From Haplomitrium mnioides (Eukaryota > Marchantiophyta > Haplomitriopsida > Calobryales): 64,000 nt of DNA. The notes under the pieces are model-generated. The model made no database searches, had not been told where the DNA came from, and saw only the letters and a list, made by a program, of their open reading frames with translations. Shown piece by piece: positions 21,701-33,158 of the stretch. The position numbers and the translations under genes were made by a program. Location of the stretch: NCBI GenBank assembly GCA_049999725.1, contig JBNGIS010028185.1, positions 62,001 through 126,000 of the forward strand. The letters run 5' to 3'. Within the stretch, counting starts at the first letter, position 1; each line of letters opens with the position of its first letter.

Positions 21701-22079
21701 CCTTCATACACTAGAAGAAATGCTTTGAATTCTTAGCTGTTTGAGTTGCAGGTTGCGTGAGAGAGGGGAAGGCCCCATATCATGCCAAAACTATAATTAT
21801 CTCTACTCGTGGCAGCATCTATTTGATGTTGTGAAGTTAGATCATAATCAAGAGTCATCAATGTACCACAAGCATCCTTCAGTGTGTGTTTGGTTTTGTT
21901 GTGTGTGCTTGGGAGTGTTGACAAGGGTGTAAGCCTGTAAAGTGAAGTGCTGGTCTATTAATACTCAAAATTGATAAGAAAGATTGTGAGGCTATCTCAT
22001 TAAAGAGACCTTAAATCCTTTGTCACCCCTTCTCTTCAAAATCACATCTTTCGGTATTAGGAGAGTGAGAGGTGCATGA
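21701..22079 (+). other. Spacer between two inverted LTR scraps
   Basis: I recognise nothing coding here. It forms the loop between the opposed fragments at 20981-21700 and 22080-22365. Confidence 0.35.
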
Positions 22080-22365
22080 CTTAGATCTTCCCCAACACTC
22101 ATACACCACAAGCACTATAGGCTAAGCAACATTCCTTTTACTTGAATCAGCAGGGGTTCTCTCTTCAAATCTACTACAACCTTCACCATCACTCCTCTTT
22201 GACCTCTAAAGGTGAGGACATAGTTTGAGAGCCTAAATTCTGGATTTGAACTCTCAATTTGAATTTATAAACACCCAGCCACACCAGAAATATTACATAG
22301 CACTTCATCACTACCTCCCTCACTCACACACTCATCAAGATCATTTTTTCAACTTCCATTGCTAG
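22080..22365 (+). repeat. G1-like LTR fragment, opposite orientation
   Basis: It carries a CCACACCAGAAA block, a run of CTCACTCACACACTCATC and TTCAACTTCCATTGCTAGAAG. These match, inverted, the fragment at 21430-21600. They also match, more weakly, the direct-oriented E5 LTR near 24.6 kb. Similarity stops abruptly near 22365. Confidence 0.5.
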
Positions 22366-22720
22366 AAGTCGTGTGTAAGGCGGTGGTTGTTATATTATAT
22401 GTGGTCAAATTTTTGTGTAAATTGTAATCATTATGTGAAAAGTGATGTTTGGGGACTAAATAATGAAGTAGTTTATCGATAGTGGATTTTGCAATGGAGC
22501 TTCTATGCACGGGTGCCTCCACCTTGTAACTTTTTGTAAATAATAAAGTAAGTGTTGGGTATATGTTAAGTAAAAATGTTGTGTATTTGTTCAAATGTAT
22601 AGAGGTAAGTTGTGATGTAAGTATGTAAGTGCTAGTGTGAGTTACATATGAACTGTGAATATGTAAAATTGTGAATTCGATAAGTTCTTATTAAGAGTTC
22701 AAGGAGGAACACTAGTGAGA
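22366..22720 (+). other. AT-rich sequence, no feature recognised
   Basis: Rich in GTAAGT and TGTAA words, with no ORF or LTR edge that I can support. Confidence 0.35.
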
Positions 22721-22849
22721 GTGTGGGACTTGTGGGTTGGTTGGCAGCCAAGTGGCCCAAAAAGGTTCCATGGTTCCAACCTAGAGTTGGCTCGGAAGTG
22801 CATTATGCATGTAGCTTGGAGATGTGCTTTTGCAAAACTTGGAAGAAAC

Positions 22850-23195
22850 AACTCAGAGGTGCGCAGGGGTCACGCGGAGGTGCAGCTCGGAGGTGTTCTT
22901 CTGCGACACTCAGAGGTGCAATTCGGAGGTGCGCAAGGGACACTCGGAGGAAACAACTCGGAGGTGTACTTTTTGCGACAGTTCGGAGGTGTAGCTCAGC
23001 AACACGCGGACAAAAGTTTGGAGGTGTGTAGGGGACATTTCAGAGGTGTGTTTCTACCTGCAATTCGGAGGTGCATACGAGACCACTTGGAGGTGCTCAC
23101 CTACGTGTATCTCAGCAATGCGCAGACAGAAGCTTGGAGGTGCATAGGGTTGCTCGGAGTTGCATAGACCAATTTCGGAGGTCATTGCACATGTT
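22850..23195 (+). repeat. Irregular CGGAGGTG repeat cluster
   Basis: About 15 occurrences of (C/T)(C/G/A)GGAGGTG or one-base variants, spaced roughly 15 to 40 bases apart. It lies just upstream of the transposon-type ORF. The spacing is uneven, so it is not a simple satellite. Confidence 0.75.
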
Positions 23196-23285
23196 TTGTG
23201 GTGGGCTCAAAAGCGTGTTCTTGAGGTGTTGCATTTTGTTAGGAGAGTTGTGTTTCACAAGTGCTCTTTCTATTGTTGTTTTGAC

Positions 23286-24051
23286 ATGAGCAAAGAGAGA
23301 CTTTCCTTGCCTAGTTTCAAGGGAGTTGTCCTTCGTGCAGATTTGAGGAAGGAGAAGCTAATGGTAGAGAGGATAGGGCTCTTGGGCTTGTTTGAGATGC
23401 CATGGCAGATTTATTCTTTGGCTATGGTGGTAGAGTTCATAGAGGGACTCAAGGGTCATGAGGTGATTGTGCGTGGGAAGACATTTGATGTAACCATTAC
23501 TCTCATTCATAGTGTGTATAAGCTCTTGAGTAATGGACAAAATGAGCTCATGTTGGGGCGGAAGGAGGACGTACTCCCTTTCATGGTGTCGGGTGTTGTT
23601 GGTCACAAGGATAGGTGGATGGTGCGAGATGTCCAAGATCAACGGCTGCAACGGATAGTGTCCACATGGGCAGCTTTTGTGACTCCCTTGAAGGGGTCTT
23701 ATATTTTGGGTAGGTTTCTACTCATGCTTTATAGAGGTGCTGTAGAGACTCGCTATCGATGGGCATCCTTGTTTTGGGATGTTGTTTTTAGAATGTTTAC
23801 CATGAGGAGCTAGACTAGGTATGTGAGTTTGGTTGTTTACCACATATTGCATAATGTGGGATTGCTTGAGGAGACGGAGAGGAGGGAGATGGATAGGATG
23901 AGATCTTATATGGCAATTCCTCCGAGGGTGACACCCTTGATGGTGACATCACCTACAACATCCACACCAAGAGCAGAGGCACAAACACCACATGAGGATT
24001 TGGAGGATATGGTGACCCCTCCACCCCCTGTTGGAAGTACTACAATGACAT
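23286..24051 (+). pseudogene. Putative plant transposon-type protein, 5' part, split by E5
   Basis: The ORF probably starts at the ATG at 23286 (MSKERLSLPSFKG). The stretch AMVVEFIEGLKGHEVIVRGK, followed by LLSNG and a WAAF..YILGRFLLMLY block, resembles what is annotated in plants as a putative plant transposon protein domain (from memory; Transposase_32-like). A TAG at 23811-23813 interrupts it, then the same phase continues to the E5 insertion. A Pro/Thr-rich tail precedes the break. No catalytic residues are known to me for this family and its function is unclear. It could instead be a gag-like ORF of an unrecognised element. Confidence 0.5.
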
Positions 24052-26438
24052 TGTCGTGCCCTTTTCTCCGACCTTAGCTCAGGAAGAGCTTACTTTGAAG
24101 CATGACACGGTTCAACAGGGCCTTTTACAAGATGGCCCCGGACCCCGATTTAACTCTTTCATGCACTAATGGCCATGAGCTTTGTGGTGGTGCATTCACT
24201 TAACACCAACCTCAAGAACCACAACCCACTCTTTCTCCCCATGCACAACCCCAAGCCAAAAATAAGACCCACTCAAATCTTGTCTTTCTAGCAACCGACC
24301 ATTCATTCCCGAGATCAAATTGTGAATCTGCATATGTCCCTCATTTCAAAGAGAATAATACTTATAAGACAGCTCCGAAGAGCTGAACATGCTCCTGCAC
24401 TGGAAATACACAAGGGCCAACTACTCCAACACCCTTACTACATCCTCAATGCACTCTCTTTATGCTCTACAACACCTCTAAGACTTATTCACAATTATAT
24501 AACATGGGCTATAAACATATCTACACTAGCTACTCGACAAAAGCATGGAGCACCATTGGTCAGTGACTCCTGACACCACCTGAATCTCCCTCCTCGATGC
24601 TTCACACTTCGGCCTGCCCACTCACACACACATCACCAGCTAGTTTGTACCCTCCGTTGTAGAGGAGCTTGGATTCACTTCCGCAAGCTTGGAAGAGGTA
24701 TAATTAACTCCCACCTCTGGAAGACAATCCTGTCAACTGTTGGAACACACTCCACCCAAGAACTTGACCGGATCTTCTCTGTAGTGCGCAGGCACTAACG
24801 CAACCACCCCTTGCCTTTGGCCTCCCTTTGAAATGCAAACTAGAAACACCCTCCAAGTGTTTCTAGAGATGAATCCCCTACGCAATCATGACTTACAAGT
24901 CCAAGCCGAATGCACTCTCTTCTCCTTCGAGTATCGATTCACCTCTGAACGTTGGTCCACCTTCCAGAATGAGTTCACTTGGATCGCCCGAGCCTCCAGA
25001 GCCTCCTGCTTAGCGATTCTCAGTGCCCCTCCTATCCACCTTCACTCCTTTGGCCCCTGAATGCAAGTACACTCGCTTCAATCAAAGAATCATAGAGCAC
25101 GCACCATGTCCCTTGCTATCCCCTTGTACAAGATCTTCAATGACACCTCTTGATCAGCCTCTCAACCTTTAGACTCGCAGCTCATTCAACAATGCATCTG
25201 TGGATGCCTTGGTACACATCCACGCTTCGTTAATCGCACTGATAGCTTCAAGATCAAGACTTCAATCACAATGTGTCGCCGACATTATCGACCAAGCATC
25301 AGCGCACAACTTGTGCACTTCCATGCCTCCTCAACATGTAAAGACCCCCAACACTTCGATGTGAGGACTATCTGTACTCCAAACTTGTGTCCCCTCGCTC
25401 TTGGCTTGCTATTCCTGCCTTTGCTTTGCCGTTTCTTGTTTTTGTATCTTATGGTAGTAAGGAGGGCCACGGTTGTAACGAAATTCTGGTGGTATGTTCT
25501 TGGCTTCTTGAAGGTCTCTGATTCTTGGGGTGGTAACACCTATCGTATGGATGCTGAAGATCAGCCAGATATGGTTAGAGGGACTTAGCGCAGATCGGGC
25601 AGATTGATCCAATGAAGATCAGATTCATGCACTCCAAACAGTTGAATGGCAAACTCCGATGAAGGATAGCAGCTCCGATGGTCTTTCTTGGTGGTCAACC
25701 CCGATAGTTGACTTTTTTTCGATAGAGCGCCGCTCGACACCGTCTTCCAAGTGGAAGTTGGACGGCCACGCCTATTGAAAAAGTACTCATGTGGTACAGT
25801 CAACTCCCTAGCTTTGACCAACCCCGATATGACTAACAGAGCTTTGATAGAAGAAAGACTCAAAAGGCTGAAGTCAGTTTGAACCCCGATCAAGCCTTTA
25901 ACACCCAATCAATCTGCGCCTCCACTGACCTCTCTGGTGTCGTTGCTACCTTCCAGTGGTCGTCGCATCATTCATTCTCCTTCCAATCCTTCAACGCTGG
26001 TCATGCTCGAAGTGCCTTCCCTTCTTCTTTGTTATCAAGCCCTGCTATTGTATCAATAGTCAAGAATAATCAACGGATCTCCTTGCCTTACCTTAAGTTG
26101 TTCTTTCTCGACGTCGGGTTGTTGATTCAATCCAAACCCCCTGATCTTCCTCATCCTGTCTTGCATCATCTAATTCTTAGGTTGCTTCCTTCTTAGGCTC
26201 ATTGCGAGTCTCTTTGCCACATCTTTGGAGAGTGTCCCGTCTTTCCACCGTCTTGGTCCTGATTTCCACGTTTCGATGACCTTCCGAACCCCTAGTTGAA
26301 CGATCCCCTCTACTTATCACCAATCTGCAATACCCCACTACCTCTGGAGTATCTCCACGCTTTAGAAGTAGAGAATTGCTTCAATGATGCTTTTGATTTC
26401 TCCAATTTTTCATTAGTGCCTCAAATCACGGGCTGACA
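24052..26438 (-). repeat. E5 3' LTR
   Basis: It matches 29138-31559 along its length, with many transitions and a few indels. The lower edge is set by GACAT plus TGTCGTG; the upper edge is GGCTGACA followed by the polypurine tract. ORFs inside it on both strands are not conserved as coding sequence. Confidence 0.9.
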
Positions 26439-26449
26439 AAACTCCCCTT
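26439..26449 (-). promoter_or_regulatory. E5 polypurine tract
   Basis: The minus strand reads AAGGGGAGTTT immediately before the LTR start TGTCAGCC. Confidence 0.8.
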
Positions 26450-26612
26450 GTAATTGCAAAGCGACCTAGCGAGCACCCTCTTCTCTCACCATCCTTCATC
26501 ATGATGTCTTCGGTTTCTCTTTCACAACACATCATATTTACATATGGTACAACCCCCTAATTGTCTATCATGTACACGCCTCAACACTCTTTTGAGCAAT
26601 CATCGACCTTCC

Positions 26613-26966
26613 CTATTTTCCTCCTATCTTCAGGCTATCAGAGTGGATCTGATTTGTTATTTTATCACCTTCCAATGTCTCTATCTCCGTGGACCCATTT
26701 TGATGCAGTCTAGCGAGAACAAAAGGTCCCATCCATCTTGTGTGTAGCTTCTCCAGAAAATGCACAAATTGGCTATCGTACAATAGCACCAAATCTCCTT
26801 CATGAACATCCATCGGCTTCAGCCTCTTATCATGTTTCCCCTTCCACAACTTTTGCTGGTGCTTCACTCGGTCGTGCGCTTGCTCCCGACTCTCCTCCCA
26901 CTCCTTCAGCTGGTACAATCTCTCTCTCCTACTCGGTTCCTCTGCTAGTCTCTCCTCAAAAATCAC
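26613..26966 (-). pseudogene. E5 integrase C-terminal domain remnant
   Basis: About 117 residues matching the C-terminal domain of E2 and E3: SRRERLYQLKEWEESREQ, GDLVLLYDSQFVHFLEKLHT, RWMGPFVLARLHQNGS. It is open throughout. It preserves Gln codons (CAG CAA after HIS in KHQQKL) where E2 and E3 carry stops. The catalytic core is missing upstream, so no integrase activity is possible. Confidence 0.85.
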
Positions 26967-27285
26967 GCAACAAACCTAACAACTACTAGAAGGCCATCAT
27001 AGAAAAAACACACGCACCTCTATATAGAGTCAAAACTTTGGATTCTTCCCTCGGTCCCACACAAAAGTTGAGTCCCTAATTTTTTGATCAAGCTGGATGC
27101 CTGATTTGCACAGCAGCGTATCTCGCTGCCTTTCTTTCCTCTTAATCAAGCCACTCTACTGGCCCTTCTCCCTCAACCTTGGGCTACTCACACTATATAC
27201 ACCCTTGGCAGAAACTATAAAACAAGAAAAAACAGAGGAACTATACACATGGTTTGGAAGAATAAAATATGTTCAACGTGGGTTA
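26967..27285 (-). other. E5 internal sequence without recognised coding
   Basis: The segment lies where pol should be. I find no protease, RT or RNase H motif in it. It may contain the pol deletion junction or unrelated filler. Confidence 0.4.
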
Positions 27286-27912
27286 CTAGTGGGTGCTTGT
27301 CAACTTTGCCTCTATGACTAGCAACTCTTGGTGTCGGCTTAAACTAAGCTCCTTTTCAAGCTCAAGGTGAGATGCATCTTTCGAGAAGCTCCGATCTTGT
27401 AGGATGCAGCTTCCCATCTGAGGTGGCCTCCCCTCCTCAACTTGCGGGAGTTCTAACCCAACTACATTCTTGGGTTGATCATTCGGACAGCACTCCATTG
27501 GATATGACAGTGTCCACTGCCCTTCTATTTCTGGTTCTGGGCTACAACAGTCCTTGTCCGCTAGCGTCGACTTTGCCACGTGGCAATATCTTAACTCACT
27601 AGAATGCTAAGGTCGATCATCGGGGCTGCCCCCAATCAGGTACGCTGGTGGCCACTCCCCTTCTAATTGCAGTGGATGGTTTGGCCAACATAGATCCTCT
27701 TGGAGCTCTTCTTCGAGTTGGTGATGAGGTTTCGTTGTGCACTCCCCTTCTAGCTCTGGTTTAGTCCTTCTAGGGTCCCCCGACATTTTCGCGCATTCCT
27801 CCCCTTCTAGTTCTGCTTCTTCCGCTTCATCCCAAATGATGCAAGGAGTAGGTGTCTGCACCTCTGTCGTGGATGCCTCCACCTCCCTTAGCTCATTTGG
27901 ATCGCTTAGCAA
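27286..27912 (-). pseudogene. E5 acidic Glu/Pro-rich region
   Basis: Two ORF pieces (27912-27607 and 27579-27286) are in the same phase, separated by a stop. They share recurring ELEGE or EIEGQW-like motifs spaced through an acidic, Pro-containing sequence. By position it is the spacer between gag and the lost protease. I do not recognise a domain. Confidence 0.5.
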
Positions 27913-27983
27913 TTGTTGCTCCAGGATATCCTGTAGAGTCTCTTCGGCTGCCCTTTCCTCCTATGTTGCATCGAAGGCCTTAG

Positions 27984-28886
27984 TCATTTCTCCCACCTTT
28001 TCTTAATGCGTCTGACAGAACCAGGTGGGGCCTTCCCCTTCATAGTTAGAATCCCTATGGAAGGGCAGCACTTGAGTTGAAACCTTCTTGGCCTTTCATC
28101 CCTTTGTTTTGCTTTCCTTGCGGTGGGAGTGTCGATCCTTCTGATCCTTGGTTCCCTTCTTGAGCTTGCCTGTTTGGTTGGCCTTGGACCAAGATCTGGC
28201 CACCACTCGATAACAATCATCTAATCTAGAGGTCTCCCAGTCTGGTAGTAGTGCTTCCTCTTCTCTGTATTGGAAACGCACCATAGCTGGTTGACCATAA
28301 TCTTGTCTCCATGGTTCAGGACAGTTGACTGACATGTGCCACAATTCCAACAAATCATGATGATTGTTTTTGGTGGCCTGTTTGTGTCCCATCCCCTTGA
28401 CTGTCTAGACTCCATACCTAGAGGTGCTCCTTAGAGGGGACTAGACCCTCCAACTACCTCTAAAGCGACTCTCACGAGGAGTTCGTGCATTGCCTCTATC
28501 CTTGGCATCAACTCCGCTATGCGGCCTTCCCTCTCTTTGGTAGCCTTCTTGCTTTTTTTCTCCTTTCTAGTTTTCTTCCTCTGTGAAGAGTTGTCATTAT
28601 CAGAGCTGCTACTATCGGAGTCATCGTCTCTTTCAAAAGTGGATGCAAAGCTCTCCTTTGTCTCCTCATTGCTGCATGAACTGTCAGAAGAGTACTCCGA
28701 CACATATGTATCCCTTTGTTTCCTTCGGGTGCGAGTATGGCCCATCCCAGCAATAGGATGGGACAACTTTTGCTCCCTTGGAGGACTTGTACTTGCATCA
28801 CTGGCAATTCCTGAAGAAAGTACCTGATTAGCCATTACAGAAACACTCAAGGGCAGCTCTACCCACAAGTCAATGCCTTTCTCCAT
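27984..28886 (-). pseudogene. E5 gag-like region with a broken zinc knuckle
   Basis: The N-terminal piece (28886-28431) has a Ser/Asp/Glu-rich stretch followed by a basic KKSKKATK block, the same order as the E8 gag. Downstream, the start of a knuckle (CWNCG, frame of 28415) and its end (HMSVNCPEP, frame of 28392) lie in different frames. A short deletion in the middle of the CCHC motif has broken it. A Lys-rich tail continues to about 27984. The 250 bases from 28887 to the LTR at 29138 are leader without an obvious primer site. Confidence 0.7.
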
Positions 28887-29137
28887 GCTTGTCTCACTCC
28901 CTTAACTTCATTCCTTAACTTCAGGTTCATCGCCCGTAGTTTAAGGGAACTTTCTTGCGCTAAAACCCTAATGGCACTTCAAGGCTCCTTGCTTCTCATG
29001 CTTCTAACTCCACGATGCTCTAAGCGTCACCCTAGCGCTGCCACCCTCTGACGCCTGTCATTCCAAGAAACTAAACCAGTTCCAGGTTGATCTCACGTTC
29101 TTGTGAACCTTTCTCTTCTTCTAGTGCAAAAAAACTA

Positions 29138-31559
29138 TGTTGCGACCTTCTCTTCGGCCTTAGCTCAGGAAGAGCTTACTCTGAAGTAAGGGGCACAACA
29201 CGGTTCAACAGGGCCTTTTACGAGATGGCCCCGGACCCCAATTTATCTCTTTCACGCACTAATGGCCGTGAGCTTTGTGGTGATGCGTTCACTTAACACC
29301 AACCTCAAAAACCACAACCCACTCTATCTCCCCATGCACAACCCCAAGCCCAAATACGAATCCACTTAGATCTTGTCTTTCTAGAGACAGACCATTCATA
29401 ACCAGGATCAACTTGCGAATCTGCATATGTGCCTCATTTCAAAGAGAAGAATACTTACAAGACTGCTCCGAAGAGCAAAACATGCTCCTACACAGGAAAT
29501 ACACATGGGCTAGCTACTCCAACACCCTTTCTACACCCTCAATGCACTCTCTTCATGATCTACAGCACCTCTAAGACTTATTCACAATTATACAACATGG
29601 GCTATAAACATACCTACACTATCTACTCAACAAAAGCATGGAGCGCCATTGGCTAGCGACTCTTGACACCACTTGAGTCTCCCCCCGCAATGCTTCACAC
29701 TCGGCCCGCCCACTCACACCCACATCACCAGCTAGTTTATATACCCTCCGTTGTAGAGGGGCTTGGATTCACTTCCACAAGCTTAGAAGAGGTTTGATTA
29801 ACTCCCACCTCTAGAAGACAAGCATGTTGATTGTTGGAACACACTCCACCCGAGACCTTGACCAGATCTTCTCTGTAGTGCGCGGGCACTAACGCAGCCA
29901 CCCCTTGCCTTCGGCCTCCCTTTGAAATGCAAACTAGAAACACCATTCGAGTGTTTCTAGGGATGATTCCCCTGGATAGTCACGACTTCTGAGTCCAAGC
30001 CAAATGCACTTTCTTCTCCTTCGAGTATCGATTCACCTTTGAACGTTGGTCCACCTTCCAGAATGAGTTCACCTAGATCGCCCGAGCCTCCTGCTTAGCG
30101 ATTCTCAGCGCTTCTCCTGTCCAGCTTCACTCCTTTGGCTTTCAAACGCAAGTACACTCACTTCAATCAAAGAATCATAAAGCACGCACCATGTCCCTCA
30201 CTATCTCCTTGCACAAGATCTTCAATGACACCGCCCAATTAGCCTCTCAACCTCTAGAATTGCAGCACCTTCATCGCCCAATTAGCCTCTCAACCTCTAG
30301 AATTGCAGCACCTTCAACAATGCATCTGTGCACGCCTTGGTACACATCCACGCTTCGTTAATCACACTAATAGCTTCAAGATCAAGACTTCAATCACAAT
30401 GTGTCGCTGACATTATCAATCAAGCATTAGCGCACAACTTGTACACTTCCACGCCTCCTCAACATGCACAGATCCCCAACACTTTGATGTGAGAACTATC
30501 TTTACTCCAAAGTTGTGTCCCCTTGCTCTTGGCTTGCCACTCCTGCCTTTGCTTTGTCGTTTCTTGTTTTTGCATCTTACGGTAGTAAGGAGGGCCATGG
30601 TTGTAGCGGTATTCTGGTGATCACTTCTTGGCTTCTTGAAGGTGTCTGATTCTTAGGGTGGTGACACCTATCATAAGGACGCCGAAGATCGGCCAGATCT
30701 GGTTAGAGGGACTTAGCGCACATCGAGCAGATTGTTCTGATGAAGATTGGATTGGCTCAATCCGAACAATTGAACGACAGACTCCAATGAGAGACGACAG
30801 CTCCGATGGTCTTCTCTGGTGGTCAACCCCAATAGTTGACTTCTTTCGATAGAGCACGTAGTCTTCCAAGTGAAAGTTGGACCACCATGCCCATCGGAAA
30901 AGTACAGATGTGGTACAATCAACTCCCCAACTTTGACCAACCGGGACACGACTAACAAAGTTGCGATAGAAGAAAGACTTAGAAGACTGAGATCTACTTG
31001 GACTCTGATGAAGCCTCTAACACCCGACCAATTTGCACGTTCACTGACCCCTTCTAGTGTCGTTGCTGCCTTCTAGTGGTCATCGCATCCTTCATTCTCC
31101 TTCCAATCCTTTGATGTTGGTCGTGCTCAGAGTGCCTTCCCTTATTCTTTGCTATCAAGCCCTACCACTGTATTAATAGTCAAGAATAATCAATGGACCT
31201 TCTTGCCTTATCTTAAGCTCTTATTTCTCGACGTCAGGTCGTTGATTCTATCCGATCCCCTTGATATTCCTCATCTCGCCATGCATCATCTAATTCTTAG
31301 GTTGCTTCCTTCTTAGCCTCATTGCGAGTCTCTTCGCCACATCTCTGGAAAGTGTTCCCGTCCTTCCACTGTCATGGTCCTGATTTTCGCATTTCGATTA
31401 CCTTCCAAACCACTAGTTGAACGATGCCCTCTACTTTTCACCAATTTAGAATACCCCGATGCCTCTGGAGTATCTCCGCATTTTAGAAGCAAAGAACTGC
31501 TCCGATGATGCTTCTGATTTCTCCAATTTTTCATTAGTGCCTCAAATCACCGGCTAACA
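29138..31559 (-). repeat. E5 5' LTR
   Basis: It matches the 3' LTR; the plus strand starts TGTTGCGACC and ends GGCTAACA, followed by GACAT. It is longer mainly because of a 43-base tandem duplication. Confidence 0.9.
30232..30317 (+). repeat. 43-bp tandem duplication in E5 5' LTR
   Basis: Two near-identical 43-base units beginning CGCCCAATTAGCCTCTCAAC at 30232 and 30275. The 3' LTR has a single diverged copy (near 25155), so the duplication arose after insertion. Confidence 0.9.
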
Positions 31560-31564
31560 GACAT

Positions 31565-32399
31565 TGACATGGTTATTTGCGGCATTTGACGAGAGGAGGA
31601 GGAGTGGATTAGAGAGTGGTGGAGCATCACAAGATGACACTCATATTGAGACATTCAAGGAAGGTGAAACTGACCTCGAGGAGGAGGATCCAGTGACAAC
31701 ACATATGGAAAGTTGTGGAGTGGATGTCCCAACTTTGGTAGCCCCTCTAAAGGAGACATAGGTGCCACCTGTAGAGGCAAGACCATCCACACAAGCAGAC
31801 GAGTTGTTGGGAGTTTTTGATGAGCTATGCTACACAACCTCTAGTTTGCAGCGTCAGGCAACTATGTTGCAAGCAAGAACACTACAGGAGCAGGAGAGAG
31901 CGGTGGTGGATCCATTGACCACCCTAGAGTATTTGGCATTGATGACAAGACATAAGGAGGTACATCAAAAGCTTTTGCGAACTCGGATACAGACTTTTTT
32001 GGAGCGTCATGTTTGGTGGATCGAATATGATGTATGCTAAGTTTGGCAATTGAGTTGGGATTATTGCTCATAGACGAGCATCAGAGTGTGGTAGATCAAG
32101 GTGCAAGATTGGAGGAGATTGGTGCCCCAATATATAAGGCATCATCATACAATGTTTTGGTGATGGGCCTCCCGAGCATGTGCAAAGTATATTGGAAGAG
32201 GTGGCGACTGCCCCTCTTGGTCAGTTTGAGCATCTGTATGAGAGTCTGTGGGTTGAGAACGTAGCTTTGTCATCTTCTATTTAGGTGAAGGTGAGAGCCG
32301 AAGAGAAGTTGAGGAGACGTGTGTCTCATATTGTGGCAATAGTTGAGGGAAAGAAGGAGAAAGAGAATGAGGAAATTCAAGATGATGCAGTACACAGAG

Positions 32400-32461
<62 letters not shown>

Positions 32462-32628
32462 GTGAGAGGGTGGAGGATATGATTGGCTCCACTACTATGT
32501 TACCACCTCCCACTACCCCTTTTGAGAGGAAGAGGAGATCTGAGTTCTTGGCTGAATCAGGTGCAACTCTACTTTGTATGGGCGATGCCAATGATGCCTC
32601 AGACGATGAGGATCCCCTAGTGTTTTGA
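31565..32628 (+). pseudogene. Putative plant transposon-type protein, 3' part
   Basis: Removing E5 and one GACAT makes the phase of the upstream part continue exactly into this segment (TWLFAAFDERRRSG). It is acidic and Glu/Gln-rich with likely coiled-coil stretches (SSLQRQATMLQARTLQEQE). Stops include a TAG at 31759-31761. After about 32040 the coding signal shifts frame and runs on through KVRAEEKLRRRV and a GA-repeat-encoded Arg-Glu run to DDEDPLVF and a TGA at about 32628. It is broken and not expected to make protein. Confidence 0.5.
32404..32458 (+). repeat. (AG)n microsatellite
   Basis: An uninterrupted run of about 27 AG dinucleotides, in the coding phase giving alternating Arg and Glu. 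Confidence 0.97.
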
Positions 32629-32878
32629 CAGGCAACAGTAAGGACTCCAAGAGGACAGAGTTCTAGTAGTAGAGTTAGGCCATGGAAGAGGATGGGTTAA
32701 CTAGATATTACGGCAATTTTTTTCGTGTCTATAGTAATCTAGTTTTTGTATATGTGTCGTTGTAGTTCATTTACATGAGTAGATATAAATTTTGCTAGTA
32801 TTAGTAGTAGTTGTGGCAGTTGCCACATTCCCGTGTGGGGTATAACTCCATGTTGGATGTTTTTTTAATCATCATGAA
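32629..32878 (+). other. 3' flank of the transposon-type ORF
   Basis: AT-rich sequence up to the E6 target duplication ATGAA (32874-32878). It continues after E6 at 40843. No feature recognised. Confidence 0.4.
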
Positions 32879-33147
32879 TAATAGAAAACAAGCCAATTAG
32901 CTCATGCATAGGATGTGAGGAATGTGGCAACAATCATGCAAGCAAATCTCCAATCTTCTTCTACTTCTCTTCTCTCACTTCATGCTCATCTCTCTCATGT
33001 AATAATCATCATAATACAATGTACAAAGGATAGGATGTGCTAATCTCATAGGATTAGCACTAACCCTAATCCTAATCTTACAATCTAATCATAGGTTAAG
33101 GACTAATGATCTATTAGCCTAGTCATCTTACTACATGCATTACAATA
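32879..33147 (-). repeat. E6 3' LTR
   Basis: It matches 40569-40837 nearly throughout. The minus strand starts TATTGTAATGC. The inner edge is the polypurine tract; the outer edge, TAATAG on the plus strand, has lost the TG seen in the other copy. Confidence 0.9.
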
Positions 33148-33158
33148 CTCCCCTTTGG
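33148..33158 (-). promoter_or_regulatory. E6 polypurine tract
   Basis: The minus strand reads CCAAAGGGGAG directly before the LTR start TATTG. Confidence 0.8.

Larger units (their letters stand above)
24052..31559 (-). mobile_element. E5: LTR retrotransposon of family G1, pol mostly deleted
   Basis: Two LTRs of 2,387 and 2,422 bp enclose only 2.7 kb. The ends are TGTCGTGC...GGCTAACA on the plus strand. The 5-base duplication GACAT lies at 24047-24051 and 31560-31564. Inside, on the minus strand, are a gag-like region, an acidic spacer and the integrase C-terminus. Protease core, RT, RNase H and the integrase catalytic core are absent. No TGG-type primer site is visible next to the 5' LTR. 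It is therefore a defective derivative that could only have moved with help. By eye the LTRs differ at about one base in ten, an old insertion. Confidence 0.9.

Noticed and set aside
23358-23651. Minus-strand ORF opposite the transposon-type ORF
   Set aside because: Antisense shadow of the plus-strand ORF, which has recognisable domain-like blocks; the minus frame has none.
29737-29946. Small peptide ORF that recurs in LTR scraps (near 21.3, 24.8, 29.8 and 41.7 kb)
   Set aside because: The similarity follows from shared LTR DNA; the frames contain stops and indels and there is no sign of selection on protein.
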